Part shown: in pieces, positions 51,907 through 61,280 of the stretch
How the letters are laid out: every line of letters begins with the position of its first letter
How positions within the stretch are numbered: the stretch's first letter is position 1
Source of the DNA: Nocardioides luteus
GTDB taxonomy: Bacteria > Actinomycetota > Actinomycetes > Propionibacteriales > Nocardioidaceae
Direction of reading: 5' to 3'
Length of the DNA stretch: 64,000 nucleotides
Assembly: GCF_015752315.1 (NCBI RefSeq)
Contig: NZ_JADOVJ010000001.1
Span: 1,542,501 to 1,606,500 of the forward strand
Position numbers and translations under genes: made by a program
The notes under the pieces: generated by a model
Databases searched by the model: none
The model's input: only the letters and a program-made list of their open reading frames with translations
Told to the model about the DNA's origin: nothing

Positions 51907-53156
51907 CCGGACACCTCCGCGGTCTCGGCCGCCGGGATCCGCAGCCGGGTCTGCCAGCCCCCCTCGGCGGTCGGTCCGGCCTCGAGGGTCGAGCCGGTCA
52001 GATCGGCGCGCTCCTGCATCCCGACCAAGCCGAGCCCGCGACGCCTCGGGGACCCGGAAGGTGCGACGGGACCGGGCGGCGGCCCGTTGCGGACCGTCAC
52101 CACCACCGCGGCCGGCTCCCGGGAATCGACGACCACCTCGCACGGCGCTCCCGGCGCGTGCCGGGCGGCGTTGGCGAGGCACTCCTGCACGGTGCGGTAG
52201 GCGGAGAGCTGGGCGAGCGGCCCGACCTTCTCGAACGCTGCCTCGGGACCCAGGTTCGAGAGCGACACCGGGAGCCCAGCACGACAGGCGTCCTCGACGA
52301 GCGATCCCAGATGGGAGAGGCGCTCGTGCCCGCTCGCCTCCTCGGCCTGCCCGGGGCTGCGCAGGAGCGTGACCAGGCCGCGCAGCTCGCGCAGCATCGC
52401 GGTGCTCTGGGTGCGGACCTGGCGTACGGACTCCTTCGCGCCCGCCGGGTCGGTGTCGATCTGCCGCTCGACCGCGCCGGTCATCACCGCGATGCCGGTC
52501 AGGTGGTGGGCGGCGATGTCGTGGAGCTCGCGCGCCATCGCGGTCCGCTCCTCCGCGATCGCCGCGGCGATCTGGGCGGCCTGCTCGCGGTCGACGGCGA
52601 GAGCGAGGTCGGTCCGGGCCTCCCGGGCATCGCGCCGCGCCCTCACGGTGGCGGCGAGCAGCGCCGGCAGGACGATCACGCCCGCGCCCTGGACGAGGCC
52701 GGCGAGGACCGCGGTGCCGGCCGCGAGGCCGATGCTCGTCTGGCTCAGTGCCGTTCCCGCCGCGACCAGCAGCCCGGCACCGGCCAACCCTCCGGCGAGC
52801 GCACGGATCCGGGGGAGCGGGGTCGAGGTCACCGCCGACCACACCGCGACCACCACGGCGGCCGAGGAGAGGCTGGTGACGTCGCCCGCGCCGCTCACCG
52901 CGAGCACGACCGCCCCCGCGGCGACGACCAGCAGCACCGCCAACGGCCGCGCACGCCGCCCTAGCAGCAGCACCGCCTGGCCGGTGAGCACCGCGAACGC
53001 GACCCACCAGCCGACGCTGCCGAGAGCCGGCGACCCAGCGACCGACGGGTCGGCGGAGTCGAGGCCGGGTGTGACCACCAGCAGCACCGTGGTGAGCAGC
53101 AAGACCACCAGGGGCGGGAGCAGTCGCGGCACGATCCGTGTCGTCACATCGTTCAC
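51903..53156 (-). CDS. Sensor histidine kinase, NarL/HisKA_3 type (second system)
   Basis: A 417-residue kinase. The first 170 residues contain about six hydrophobic helices; the HisKA_3 site is ERTAMARELHDIAAHHLTGI; the ATPase part ends with RRRGLGLVGMQERADLTGS. An expected DDG-type N-box partner is short (VTVRNGPPPGP), as in many actinobacterial kinases of this class. I chose the GTG at 53156, which follows aaagga by seven bases, over the ATG at 53207. A small inverted repeat gcatc-tttc-gatgc at 53192-53205 lies in the gap to the divergent CPBP gene. Confidence 0.9.
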   Translation of the reverse strand: MNDVTTRIVPRLLPPLVVLLLTTVLLVVTPGLDSADPSVAGSPALGSVGWWVAFAVLTGQAVLLLGRRARPLAVLLVVAAGAVVLAVSGAGDVTSLSSAAVVVAVWSAVTSTPLPRIRALAGGLAGAGLLVAAGTALSQTSIGLAAGTAVLAGLVQGAGVIVLPALLAATVRARRDAREARTDLALAVDREQAAQIAAAIAEERTAMARELHDIAAHHLTGIAVMTGAVERQIDTDPAGAKESVRQVRTQSTAMLRELRGLVTLLRSPGQAEEASGHERLSHLGSLVEDACRAGLPVSLSNLGPEAAFEKVGPLAQLSAYRTVQECLANAARHAPGAPCEVVVDSREPAAVVVTVRNGPPPGPVAPSGSPRRRGLGLVGMQERADLTGSTLEAGPTAEGGWQTRLRIPAAETAEVSG

Positions 53157-53300
53157 GCGATCATCCTTTACGCAACCGGTCTCGGTCACCAGCATCTTTC
53201 GATGCAAGTACGAAGGTTCGCCCTTTTGCCCGGCGCGACAGGGTCGCTCCGATTCCTAGGTTCGGGTCACGGAATCGACCCAACTCGAAAGGGAACGACC

Positions 53301-54203
53301 ATGACCACCACACTCCCGGTGACCCAGCCGGACCAAGGCCTACGAGCATTCGTACGCCGCCACCAGCTCTCCACGTTCTTCGTGCTCGCCCTGGCGGCGA
53401 GCTGGCTGGCCTGGACGCCCTATGTCCTGTCCAACAGCGGCCTCGGCCTCTGGGACCTCACCTTCCCTGGCGGCATGATCGGCGGGCAGCTCCTCGGGAT
53501 GCTCCCGGGTGCGTACCTCGGCCCGATCGGCAGCGCCGCGCTGGTCACCGGGATCGTCGGCGGCCGGGCGGGCCTGCGGGCCTGGGTCCGGGGGATGTGG
53601 CGCTGGCGGGCGAGCTGGCGCTGGTACGCCGGCATCCTGATCGGCGTGCCGGCCGCGATCATCGTCTCGCTGCAGGCCACCGGGCACCAGATGGCGACGC
53701 CGTCGCAGGCGTGGCTGATCGTGGCGGTAGCGTACGTCCCGGGGCTGCTGATGCAGATGGTCACGACCGGTCTCGCCGAGGAGCCGGGCTGGCGCGACTT
53801 CGCTCTGCCCCGGCTGCAGCGCAAGGTCGGGCCGCTCGGGTCCGCCTTCGTGCTCGGTCCGATCTGGGCGCTGTGGCACATGCCGCTCTTCCTGACCGAC
53901 TGGGGCGGCTGGCCGGAGGTCAGCTGGTTCGCGCCGCTCGTCTTCGCGGGCTTCTGCTTCACCTTCGGCATCGTGATGACCTGGGTCTTCAACCGCACCG
54001 GGCAGAGCCTGCCGCTGGCCATGCTCCTGCACGTCAGCGTCAACAACTTCGCGTCGGTGGCCTTCGCCGAGGTCTTCCCCGACGTCGACGCCGACGAGTT
54101 CCAGCTCGCGCTGCTGGTCGGGTCGGGTGTCGTCGCAGCGCTCCTTGTCCTCGCCACGCGCGGGCGGCTGGGATACGTAAAGGAATCGGCTCGGTCTGTA
54201 TAG
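53301..54203 (+). CDS. CPBP-family intramembrane metalloprotease
   Basis: A 300-residue membrane protein of the CAAX/Abi (type II CPBP) family with about eight helices. All three catalytic motifs are visible: EEPGWRDFALPRL, WALWHMPLFL and HVSVNNF. aaaggga lies eight bases before the ATG at 53301. It is divergent from the second two-component system, whose regulator could control it. Its substrate is unknown. Its stop codon lies within a tatagat sequence that may be the -10 box of the next gene. Confidence 0.9.
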   Translation: MTTTLPVTQPDQGLRAFVRRHQLSTFFVLALAASWLAWTPYVLSNSGLGLWDLTFPGGMIGGQLLGMLPGAYLGPIGSAALVTGIVGGRAGLRAWVRGMWRWRASWRWYAGILIGVPAAIIVSLQATGHQMATPSQAWLIVAVAYVPGLLMQMVTTGLAEEPGWRDFALPRLQRKVGPLGSAFVLGPIWALWHMPLFLTDWGGWPEVSWFAPLVFAGFCFTFGIVMTWVFNRTGQSLPLAMLLHVSVNNFASVAFAEVFPDVDADEFQLALLVGSGVVAALLVLATRGRLGYVKESARSV

Positions 54204-54212
54204 ATTCAGCAG

Positions 54213-54821
54213 GTGCCTCTCCGTATCCGGCGCAGCGTCGCGCCGCTCGTCCTCGCCACCATCGCACTCGCCGTGTCGGCGTGCTCCTCCGAGAACACCG
54301 ACGACGCCGGGGCGCAGAGCAGCCCCAGCCCGTCGGCGGAGAGCGGGTCCGCAACCCCGACGACCGAGCCGAGCACCGAGCCGAGCACCGAGCCGTCCGA
54401 GTCGGAGGAGGCCGGTGGGGAGTGCGCCACCGGCGACCTGACCTTCACGGTCTCCGAGGAGTCCCAGGCGGGTGGCTACTACCTGGTCACCGCGACCGCC
54501 AAGCCCGGCGTGACCTGCACCCTCGCGGGACGGACGATCGAGGCCGGCTTCGGCTCGGCCGTCTCCGGCGACGTGATGCCGAGCGAGCAGGCGGAGGGCG
54601 AGCCGATCACGATGACCGGCTCCACCAAGGCGTACGCCGGGGTCAACACGCACAGCGGAGCGCAGGACGGCGGCGTGCAGTTCGAGGAGATCATCGTCTC
54701 CGCGCACGAGGGCGACATGGACCCGGTGTCCCTGAAGCTGCCGAGCACCGCCGAGGTCGATCAGCCGATCGGCACCAACTGGCACACCGACGCCGCGAAG
54801 GCCGTGCCCTTCTCCAGCTGA
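54213..54821 (+). CDS. Secreted lipoprotein, DUF4232-like
   Basis: A 202-residue lipoprotein. The signal peptide ends in LAVSAC with the lipidated cysteine at residue 24. Residues 28-68 form a Ser/Thr/Pro/Glu linker with three EPST repeats (12-base DNA repeats near 54363-54395). The rest, with CATGDLTFTVSEESQAGGYY and later VNTHSGAQDGG, resembles the DUF4232 domain of actinobacterial lipoproteins, function unknown. It starts with GTG at 54213, and tatagat at 54199-54205 suggests a leaderless start. It converges on the MFS gene. Confidence 0.85.
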   Translation: MPLRIRRSVAPLVLATIALAVSACSSENTDDAGAQSSPSPSAESGSATPTTEPSTEPSTEPSESEEAGGECATGDLTFTVSEESQAGGYYLVTATAKPGVTCTLAGRTIEAGFGSAVSGDVMPSEQAEGEPITMTGSTKAYAGVNTHSGAQDGGVQFEEIIVSAHEGDMDPVSLKLPSTAEVDQPIGTNWHTDAAKAVPFSS

Positions 54822-54839
54822 CCCGTCAGATCCGGCTGA

Positions 54840-56096
54840 TCAGATCCGTTCGGCGACCGGCGCCTCGGAGGCCTCGGCCTCCGGGGCGCCGTCCTCGGCC
54901 GCGGTGAGCAGGAAGCGGAGCCGGGTCAGCACCAGGCCGGCGGTGAGGGTGCCGCCGATGACGACGAACGCCCACAGGTGGCCGAGGCCGCTGCCGATGA
55001 GGGAGCCGGCCAGCGCGGGGCCGAGGATCTGACCGAGGGTCAGGGTGAGCCCGAGCGAGGCGTTGTAGCGGCCACGCAGGTGGTCGGGGGCGATGGTGTT
55101 CGCCAGGCCGGTCACGATCGGCGCCCACAACGTCTCGCCGAGGCCGAAGATCGCCAGGCCGACCACGACGGCGGCCACCGCGCCGGCGACGGGCATCAGG
55201 TCCGCGGCCGCCAGCACGCTCCAGGCGAGCGACCAGGTCAGCACGGCACACGCCAGAGCAGTCGTACGCCGCCACCCCGATGTGAGCCGCAGCAGGACGA
55301 CCTGCCCGCAGACGATCACGGCGGCGTTCGCGGCGAAGGCCCAGCCGAGGGCGGTCGCCGGCACCCCGGCCACGTCCACCGCGTAGGCGGTCGCGCCGGC
55401 CTCGAGCTGCCCGTAGCCGAAGGTCACCGCGAGCACGCCGCAGCCGACCAGGGCCACCGCCCGCCGGTCCCGGAGCACCTCGCCCCAGGAGCCGGCGGAA
55501 GCGTCGTCCGCGTCGCCCTGCGCGGGGCGGGCGGGGGAGCGGACCAGGAAGGCGAGCACCGCGGCATAGGCGAGGTAGGCGACGGCGTCGCACAGGTAGA
55601 GCGTCTGGAAGGTCTCCGGGCGCTCGACATCGATGAGGAACGCGCTGACCAGGCCGCCCAGGCCGATGCCCGCGTTGAGCCCCAGGAACGCGAAGCCGTA
55701 GGCGCGCTCGCGGTCGGCCGCGGGGACCATCGCGGCCAGCATGGTCGTCGTGCCCGGCCACAGCGGGGAGGCGCCCACGACCACGCCGGCGAGCACCGCC
55801 ATCGTGGGAACGGTGCCGTCGACGAAGCCGAGCGACCCGATCGAGACCGCCTCCACGGCCAGCGCGCCCAGCAGCACCAAGCGAGGTCCGAAGCGGTCCA
55901 GGAGCGCTCCGACCCCGGGGGCGGCGAGCAGGCCGACCACGCCCATCCAGGCGAACATCCAGCCCGCGGTCGACGACCCGAGGTCCTGGACCTGGGCCAT
56001 GTAGACGTAGAGGAACGGCAGGGTGAGGCCGTTGCCGAGGGAGGCGAACGCGAAGCCGGCGAGCACGCGAGCGGCCTGGCTGGGGGAGTTCGGCAC
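54840..56096 (-). CDS. MFS exporter, probably for the siderophore
   Basis: A 418-residue, twelve-helix MFS protein. Helix 1 begins ARVLAGFAFASLGNGLTLPF, and the loop 2-3 region has APGVGALLDRFGPRLVLLG. It is divergent from the siderophore biosynthesis operon across a 104-base gap with two overlapping iron boxes, so it is likely derepressed with it and exports the product. Specificity is inferred from context. GTG at 56096 is the start; the ribosome site is weak (gagagga, twelve bases upstream). Confidence 0.86.
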   Translation of the reverse strand: MPNSPSQAARVLAGFAFASLGNGLTLPFLYVYMAQVQDLGSSTAGWMFAWMGVVGLLAAPGVGALLDRFGPRLVLLGALAVEAVSIGSLGFVDGTVPTMAVLAGVVVGASPLWPGTTTMLAAMVPAADRERAYGFAFLGLNAGIGLGGLVSAFLIDVERPETFQTLYLCDAVAYLAYAAVLAFLVRSPARPAQGDADDASAGSWGEVLRDRRAVALVGCGVLAVTFGYGQLEAGATAYAVDVAGVPATALGWAFAANAAVIVCGQVVLLRLTSGWRRTTALACAVLTWSLAWSVLAAADLMPVAGAVAAVVVGLAIFGLGETLWAPIVTGLANTIAPDHLRGRYNASLGLTLTLGQILGPALAGSLIGSGLGHLWAFVVIGGTLTAGLVLTRLRFLLTAAEDGAPEAEASEAPVAERI

Positions 56097-56143
56097 GGGT
56101 GTGATCGTCCTCTCTCTGGCCCACCTGTCTGGCGGGGATGCGT

Positions 56144-56177
56144 TTAGGGTAGCCTCACTTAGGTTCGCCTAACCTAA
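56144..56177. promoter_or_regulatory. Two overlapping DtxR/IdeR-type iron boxes
   Basis: The site at 56159-56177 (ttaggttcgcctaacctaa) differs from the consensus at one position by my count. A weaker site at 56144-56162 (ttagggtagcctcactta and one more base) overlaps it by four bases. They lie between the MFS exporter and the siderophore operon and would repress both when iron is plentiful. Confidence 0.88.
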
Positions 56178-56200
56178 TCCCCCCGTGTCGAAGGAGACCA

Positions 56201-57640
56201 GTGAGCGCACCGCACTTGGAGCATCTGTTCCACCCCGACAATGCTCGTGAGTACACCAGCGGGATCACCGAAGCAATCAGACTGCTCGTCGACCAGCTCG
56301 CCACGCTCGAAGGCCCCACCACCGGGATCTCGCCCGAGACGGCCGCCGAACCGGTCGCCGAGGTCGACCTGGACAACCCTCTCGTCGACAGCACCGCGGC
56401 GCTCGCCGAGGTCAGCCGGCTGTGGCTCAAGGACGCGGTCTGGTTCCACGACCCGTCCTACGCCGCTCACCTCAACTGCCCGGTCGTCATCCCCTCCCTC
56501 GTCGGGGAGCTGCTGATCGCGGCCGTCAACACCTCGATGGACACCTTCGACCAGTCCGTGGGCGGCACGTTCATGGAGCGTCGCCTCATCGACTGGACCG
56601 CCGCCCGCGCCGGTTACCCCGAGGCGACCCGCGACGGCATCTTCACCAGCGGCGGCAGCCAGTCCAACCTGCAGGCGCTGCTCCTGGCCCGCGGCGAGGC
56701 GGAGCGCCGCGGCGTACCTCTGGACCGACTGCGCTTCCTGACCTCCGCGGACAGCCACTTCTCCATCGCCAAGTCGGCCCGTCTGCTCGGCATGGGCGAA
56801 TCGGCCGCGATCGCGATCCCGACCGACGCCGAGCACCGGATGGACGTCGCCGCACTGCGCGAGGCGCTCGACGAGTGCGTCGTCGACGGCCTCGTCCCGG
56901 CGGCGGTCGTGGCCACCGCAGGCACCACCGACTTCGGCGTGATCGACCCGCTCCACGCCATCGCCGACGCCTGCCAGGACTTCAACGTCTGGTTCCACGT
57001 CGACGCGGCGTACGGCGGTGGGCTGCTGGCCTCGCCGAAGTACCGCCACCTGCTCGACGGCATCGAGCGGTCGAACTCGATCACGATCGACTACCACAAG
57101 ACCTGGTTCCAGCCGGTCTCCTCCAGCGCGCTCCTGGTCCGCGACCTCGCGACCATGCAGCACGCCTCCTGGTACGCCGACTACCTCAACCCGCGGGAGT
57201 CGGAGAACCCGAACCAGGTCGACAAGTCCCTGCAGACCACCCGCCGCTTCGACGCGCTCAAGCTGTGGCTGACCCTGCGCACGATGGGCGCCGACCAGAT
57301 CGGTGCCTACCTCGAGACCGTGATCGACCTGGCCCGCGAGGTCTACGACATCCTCAGCCTGCAGTCCGACATCGAGGTCGTCACGCCCTCCCAGCTCTCC
57401 ACCGTCGTCTTCCGCTACGTGGACCCGCACCTGGACGAGGACGCCCTGGGCGACCTCAACCGACGGATCCGCGCCGAGATGTGGAGCGGCGGTCGCGGTG
57501 TCGTCGCCGCGACCAAGGTCGACGGCCGGCAGTTCCTCAAGCTCACCCTGCTCAACCCCATGGCCTCCGTCCAGGACGTGCTCGACATCATCGAGCAGGT
57601 CCGTACGCTGGGCCGTGCCGTTCCGGAGGTCGCCCGATGA
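56201..57640 (+). CDS. desA: PLP-dependent lysine/ornithine decarboxylase, DesA-like
   Basis: A 479-residue group II decarboxylase that would make cadaverine (or putrescine) as the siderophore backbone. PLP contacts: TSGGSQSNLQALLLAR, TAGTTDFGVIDP, FHVDAAYGGG with the PLP-binding Asp, and the Schiff-base Lys300 in IDYHKTWFQP. Size and sequence fit DesA of the desferrioxamine pathway. The GTG start has aaggagacca directly upstream and follows the iron boxes by 23 bases. Its stop overlaps desB (ATGA). Diaminobutyrate decarboxylase is a less likely reading. Confidence 0.92.
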   Translation: MSAPHLEHLFHPDNAREYTSGITEAIRLLVDQLATLEGPTTGISPETAAEPVAEVDLDNPLVDSTAALAEVSRLWLKDAVWFHDPSYAAHLNCPVVIPSLVGELLIAAVNTSMDTFDQSVGGTFMERRLIDWTAARAGYPEATRDGIFTSGGSQSNLQALLLARGEAERRGVPLDRLRFLTSADSHFSIAKSARLLGMGESAAIAIPTDAEHRMDVAALREALDECVVDGLVPAAVVATAGTTDFGVIDPLHAIADACQDFNVWFHVDAAYGGGLLASPKYRHLLDGIERSNSITIDYHKTWFQPVSSSALLVRDLATMQHASWYADYLNPRESENPNQVDKSLQTTRRFDALKLWLTLRTMGADQIGAYLETVIDLAREVYDILSLQSDIEVVTPSQLSTVVFRYVDPHLDEDALGDLNRRIRAEMWSGGRGVVAATKVDGRQFLKLTLLNPMASVQDVLDIIEQVRTLGRAVPEVAR

Positions 57641-58986
57641 ACGCTCCCGACACATCAGCTCACGTCCATGACCTGATCGGCATCGGGCTCGGCCCGTTCA
57701 ACCTCGGCCTGGCCGCGCTCGCCGACCCGATCGACGAGCTCGACTGCCTCTTCCTCGAGGGCCGCGACCGCTTCGACTGGCACCCGGGCATGATGCTCGA
57801 CGAGGCCACCCTGCAGGTGCCGTTCCTCGCCGACCTGGTGACGATGGCCGACCCGACCTCGCGGTTCAGCTTCCTCAACTTCCTCAAGCAGACCGGGCGG
57901 ATCTACCCGTTCTACATCCGGGAGAACTTCCTGCCCCACCGGCGCGAGTACAACCAGTACTGCCAGTGGGTCGCCTCGCAGCTCGGCTCCGTCCGGTTCG
58001 GGCAGCAGGTCATTTCCGTGGAGCACGACGGCGAGACGTACGTCGTCACCACCGCCTCCGGCGAGACACATCGGACCAGGCGGCTGGTGCTCGGGACCGG
58101 GACGAGCCCGCGGGTCCCCGAGTGCGCGGCCGAGGCGGTGGCGGCCGAGGGGCCGGCGCTGCACAGCTCGGAGTACCTGGCTCGCCGCGACGAGCTCGTG
58201 TCCCGGCGCAGCATCACCGTGGTCGGCAGCGGCCAGTCGGCCGCCGAGGTCTACCTCGACCTGCTGAACGCCCAGCCCGACCACGACTACCAGCTCGCCT
58301 GGCTGACCCGCAGCCCGCGGTTCTTCTCGATGGAGTACACCAAGCTCACCCTCGAGCTGACCTCACCGGAGTACTCCGCCTACTTCCAGTCGCTCCCGGC
58401 CGAGAAGCGCGACCGGCTGCTGAAGTCGCAGCAGAGCCTCTACAAGGGCATCTCGGGCGACACGATCGACGCGATCCACGAGGCGCTCTACACCCGCTCC
58501 GTCACCGAAGCGGCCGAGACCACGCTGCTGACCAACACCGAGGTACGTGGCGTGACCCGCACCGACGGTGGCTACCACCTCGCGCTCCACCACGTGGAGC
58601 AGGAGGAGGACTACGAGATGTCGACCGAGGCGCTGGTCCTGGCCACCGGTTACCGCGCCGGCATCCCGGACTTCCTGGAGCCGGTCCGCGACCGGATCCG
58701 CCTGGACGAACAGGGTCGCTACGCCGCCAGCCCGACCTTCTCGGTCGACACCGCCGACCGCGAGATCTGGGTGCAGAACGGCGAGGAGCACACCCACGGC
58801 TTCGTCGCCCCCGACCTCGGCATGGGCGCGTACCGCAGCTCGGTGATCCTCGCCGCCATCCTCGGCCGCGAGCCCTACCCGGTCGAGAAGCGGGTCGCCT
58901 TCCAGGAGTTCGGCGTCCCCGACCGCTTCAAGCTTCAGCCCGGGGTCTCGACAAGCTCGACCACCGTAGATATGGAGAACCGATGA
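57637..58986 (+). CDS. desB: Amine N-hydroxylase, DesB-like
   Basis: A 449-residue FAD/NADPH-dependent N-monooxygenase of the lysine/ornithine hydroxylase family that makes N-hydroxycadaverine. FAD motif GIGLGPFNLGLAAL, substrate region MLDEATLQVPFLADLVTM, NADPH motif VVGSGQSAAEVYLDL, and C-terminal ATGYRAGIPDFL are all present. The ATG overlaps the desA stop, and its stop overlaps the next gene by ATGA. Both coupled neighbours belong to the same pathway. Confidence 0.94.
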   Translation: MNAPDTSAHVHDLIGIGLGPFNLGLAALADPIDELDCLFLEGRDRFDWHPGMMLDEATLQVPFLADLVTMADPTSRFSFLNFLKQTGRIYPFYIRENFLPHRREYNQYCQWVASQLGSVRFGQQVISVEHDGETYVVTTASGETHRTRRLVLGTGTSPRVPECAAEAVAAEGPALHSSEYLARRDELVSRRSITVVGSGQSAAEVYLDLLNAQPDHDYQLAWLTRSPRFFSMEYTKLTLELTSPEYSAYFQSLPAEKRDRLLKSQQSLYKGISGDTIDAIHEALYTRSVTEAAETTLLTNTEVRGVTRTDGGYHLALHHVEQEEDYEMSTEALVLATGYRAGIPDFLEPVRDRIRLDEQGRYAASPTFSVDTADREIWVQNGEEHTHGFVAPDLGMGAYRSSVILAAILGREPYPVEKRVAFQEFGVPDRFKLQPGVSTSSTTVDMENR

Positions 58987-61280
58987 GGATCACGATCGAA
59001 CCGCTCGAGATCGAGGCCCACCTCGGCACCGTCCACTCCTGGGTGACCCATCCGCGCTCGGCGTACTGGATGATGCTCGACGCCACGCTGGAGGACGTCG
59101 CCGCGGAGTACGCGCGGATCGCCGCCCACCCGCACCACGACGCCTGGCTCGGCCGGGTCGACGGCGTGCCGGCGTTCCTGGTCGAGACCTACGACCCCGC
59201 GCGCAGCGAGCTCGCCGGGATCACCCACGTGCCCGACCTGGCGCCGGGCGACCTGGGCATGCACGTGCTGGTCGCACCGACCTCCGGCGAGCCCGTCTCG
59301 GGCTACACGACCCGGGTCTTCCGGGCGGTCATGCGGCACTGCTTCGCCGATCCCGGGGTCCGTCGCGTGGTGGTCGAGCCGGACGTACGCAACGAGCCGA
59401 TCCGACGCAAGAACACCGAGGCCGGCTTCGTCGAGCTGCGCGAGATCAGCATCGGGGAGAAGACCGCGATGCTCTCGGTCTGCACCCGTGAGATGTACGC
59501 AGCCGCCCACCTGCGCCCGGAGAACGTGCGGGTCGCTCACCGGCACCTGGTCGCCAAGGCGATCGCGGAGTTCAGCCACGAGCGGCTGATCGCCCCGACT
59601 GCCGTCGACGAGGGGACCGACGGCGGCTGGGAGCTGCAGGGACCGTCCTCGACGTACGCGTTCTCCGCGCGTCGCTTCCTGCTCGACCACTGGGTCGTGG
59701 ACCCGGAGTCGATCGTGCGACGCACCGGGGAGGCACGGGACGTGGAGGACGTGGTCGACGCGCAGGCGTTCGTCGCCGAGTTCGCGCCCGACCTGGGCAT
59801 CCCGGACAAGCTGCTGCCGACCTACCTGGAGGAGCTGGCGGCGACCATCGCCTCGGCCTGCTGGAAGCTCGAGCACCAGACGCTGACCGCGGCCGACCTG
59901 GTCGACGCCGACCACCAGAGCGTCGAGGGGGCGATGAGCGAGGGCCACCCCGCCTTCGTCGCCAACAACGGCCGGATCGGCTTCGACATCGACGACCACG
60001 CCCGCTGGGCGCCGGAGACGAGCAACGACCTCAGCCTGCTGTGGGTCGCCGTCCCCCGGGACCAGTCCCACCTGGCCCTGGGCCGGGGTGAGGAGGAGGA
60101 CCGCCTCTACGCGGCCGAGCTCGGTGAGGCCACGCTGGCCCGGTTCGCGGCGAAGCTGCGCGGGCTCGGGCTCGACCCGGACGGGTTCCGCTACCTGCCC
60201 GTCCACCCGTGGCAGTGGCGCCACAAGCTGGCGGTCACCTTCGCGGCGGACGTCGCCGCGCGCCGGATCGTGCTGGTCGGCTCGGGGGAAGATGTCCACC
60301 GCCCGCAGCAGTCGATCCGGACGTACTTCAACACTAGCCGGCCCGAGCGGCACTACGTCAAGACCGCGCTGTCGATCCAGAACATGGGCTTCATGCGCGG
60401 ACTCTCCCCGGCCTACATGGCCGCGACCCCGGTCATCAACGACTGGGTCGCCGACCTGGTCGAGGGTGACGCGGAGCTGAAGGAGCGCGGTTTCGGCGTG
60501 CTGCGCGAGCTGGCCTCGATCGGCTGGACCGGCGACATCTTCCACGAGCTGCCGACCCCCTCGCCCTACCGGAAGATGATTGCCGCGCTGTGGCGCGAGT
60601 CGCCGGTGCCGCGGCTCGCCGAGGGGGAGCGGTGCGCGACGATGGCGGCGCTGCTCCACCGCGACGCGGCCGGTGCCTCGTACGCCGCCGAGCTGGTCCG
60701 TGCCTCCGGGCTGCCCGCCCGGGAGTGGGTGCGCAGCTACCTCGACGCCTACCTGCGGCCGCTGGTGCACTGCCTGCTGGCGTACGACCTGGCGTTCATG
60801 CCGCACGGCGAGAACCTGGTGATGGTGCTGCGCGACCACGTCCCGGTGCGGATGTTCATGAAGGACATCGGTGAGGAGGTAGCGGTGATGGGTGACCTGC
60901 CGCTCCCCGAGGAGGTCTCCCGGATCCGCGGTTCCTTCCCCGACGACGTCAAGGCGCTGGCCGTGCACACCGACATCTTCGACGGCGTGCTGCGCTACGT
61001 CGCCGCGATCCTCGATGATGAGGGGGTGCTGCCGGAGACCGAGTTCTGGGCCGAGGCCCGGGCGTGCATCGTCGACCACGCCGCCGACCACCCCGAGCTG
61101 GCCGACGCGGTCGCGCGCTACGACCTCCTGCGCCCGCGCTTCCGCCACTCCTGCCTCAACCGGCTGCAGCTGCGCAACACGCTGCAGATGGTCGACATCA
61201 CCGACCAGGCCGAGTCGCTCATCTTCGCGGGCACCCTCGCCAACCCGGTCGCCGACCCGGTCGCCAGTCCGGTCGTATGA
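58983..61280 (+). CDS. Fused hydroxamate acyltransferase and NIS synthetase (DesC-DesD)
   Basis: A 765-residue two-domain enzyme. Residues 1-185 are a GNAT-like acyltransferase of the DesC/IucB type (THPRSAYWMMLDATLEDV, HVPDLAPGDLGMHVLVAP, VVVEPDVRNEPIRRKNTEAG), which acylates N-hydroxycadaverine. Residues 190-765 are an IucA/IucC-type NRPS-independent siderophore synthetase of the DesD type: YLPVHPWQWRHKL, SIRTYFNTSRPERHYVKTAL, MPHGENLVMVLRDHVPVRMF and NRLQLRNTLQMV. In Streptomyces desC and desD are separate; the fused form is known from Erwinia DfoC. The frame is unbroken, so this is a true fusion. Expected product: desferrioxamine-type trimer. Confidence 0.93.
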   Translation: MRITIEPLEIEAHLGTVHSWVTHPRSAYWMMLDATLEDVAAEYARIAAHPHHDAWLGRVDGVPAFLVETYDPARSELAGITHVPDLAPGDLGMHVLVAPTSGEPVSGYTTRVFRAVMRHCFADPGVRRVVVEPDVRNEPIRRKNTEAGFVELREISIGEKTAMLSVCTREMYAAAHLRPENVRVAHRHLVAKAIAEFSHERLIAPTAVDEGTDGGWELQGPSSTYAFSARRFLLDHWVVDPESIVRRTGEARDVEDVVDAQAFVAEFAPDLGIPDKLLPTYLEELAATIASACWKLEHQTLTAADLVDADHQSVEGAMSEGHPAFVANNGRIGFDIDDHARWAPETSNDLSLLWVAVPRDQSHLALGRGEEEDRLYAAELGEATLARFAAKLRGLGLDPDGFRYLPVHPWQWRHKLAVTFAADVAARRIVLVGSGEDVHRPQQSIRTYFNTSRPERHYVKTALSIQNMGFMRGLSPAYMAATPVINDWVADLVEGDAELKERGFGVLRELASIGWTGDIFHELPTPSPYRKMIAALWRESPVPRLAEGERCATMAALLHRDAAGASYAAELVRASGLPAREWVRSYLDAYLRPLVHCLLAYDLAFMPHGENLVMVLRDHVPVRMFMKDIGEEVAVMGDLPLPEEVSRIRGSFPDDVKALAVHTDIFDGVLRYVAAILDDEGVLPETEFWAEARACIVDHAADHPELADAVARYDLLRPRFRHSCLNRLQLRNTLQMVDITDQAESLIFAGTLANPVADPVASPVV

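Noticed and set aside
54361..54395. Short tandem DNA repeat, accgagccgagc three times
   Set aside because: It encodes the EPST linker of a lipoprotein and is explained by protein low complexity; not a CRISPR or mobile repeat.
56422..57636. N-terminal extension of the desB frame inside desA
   Set aside because: The ATG at 57637 overlaps the desA stop as ATGA and gives the normal family start; the extension is a frame shadow.
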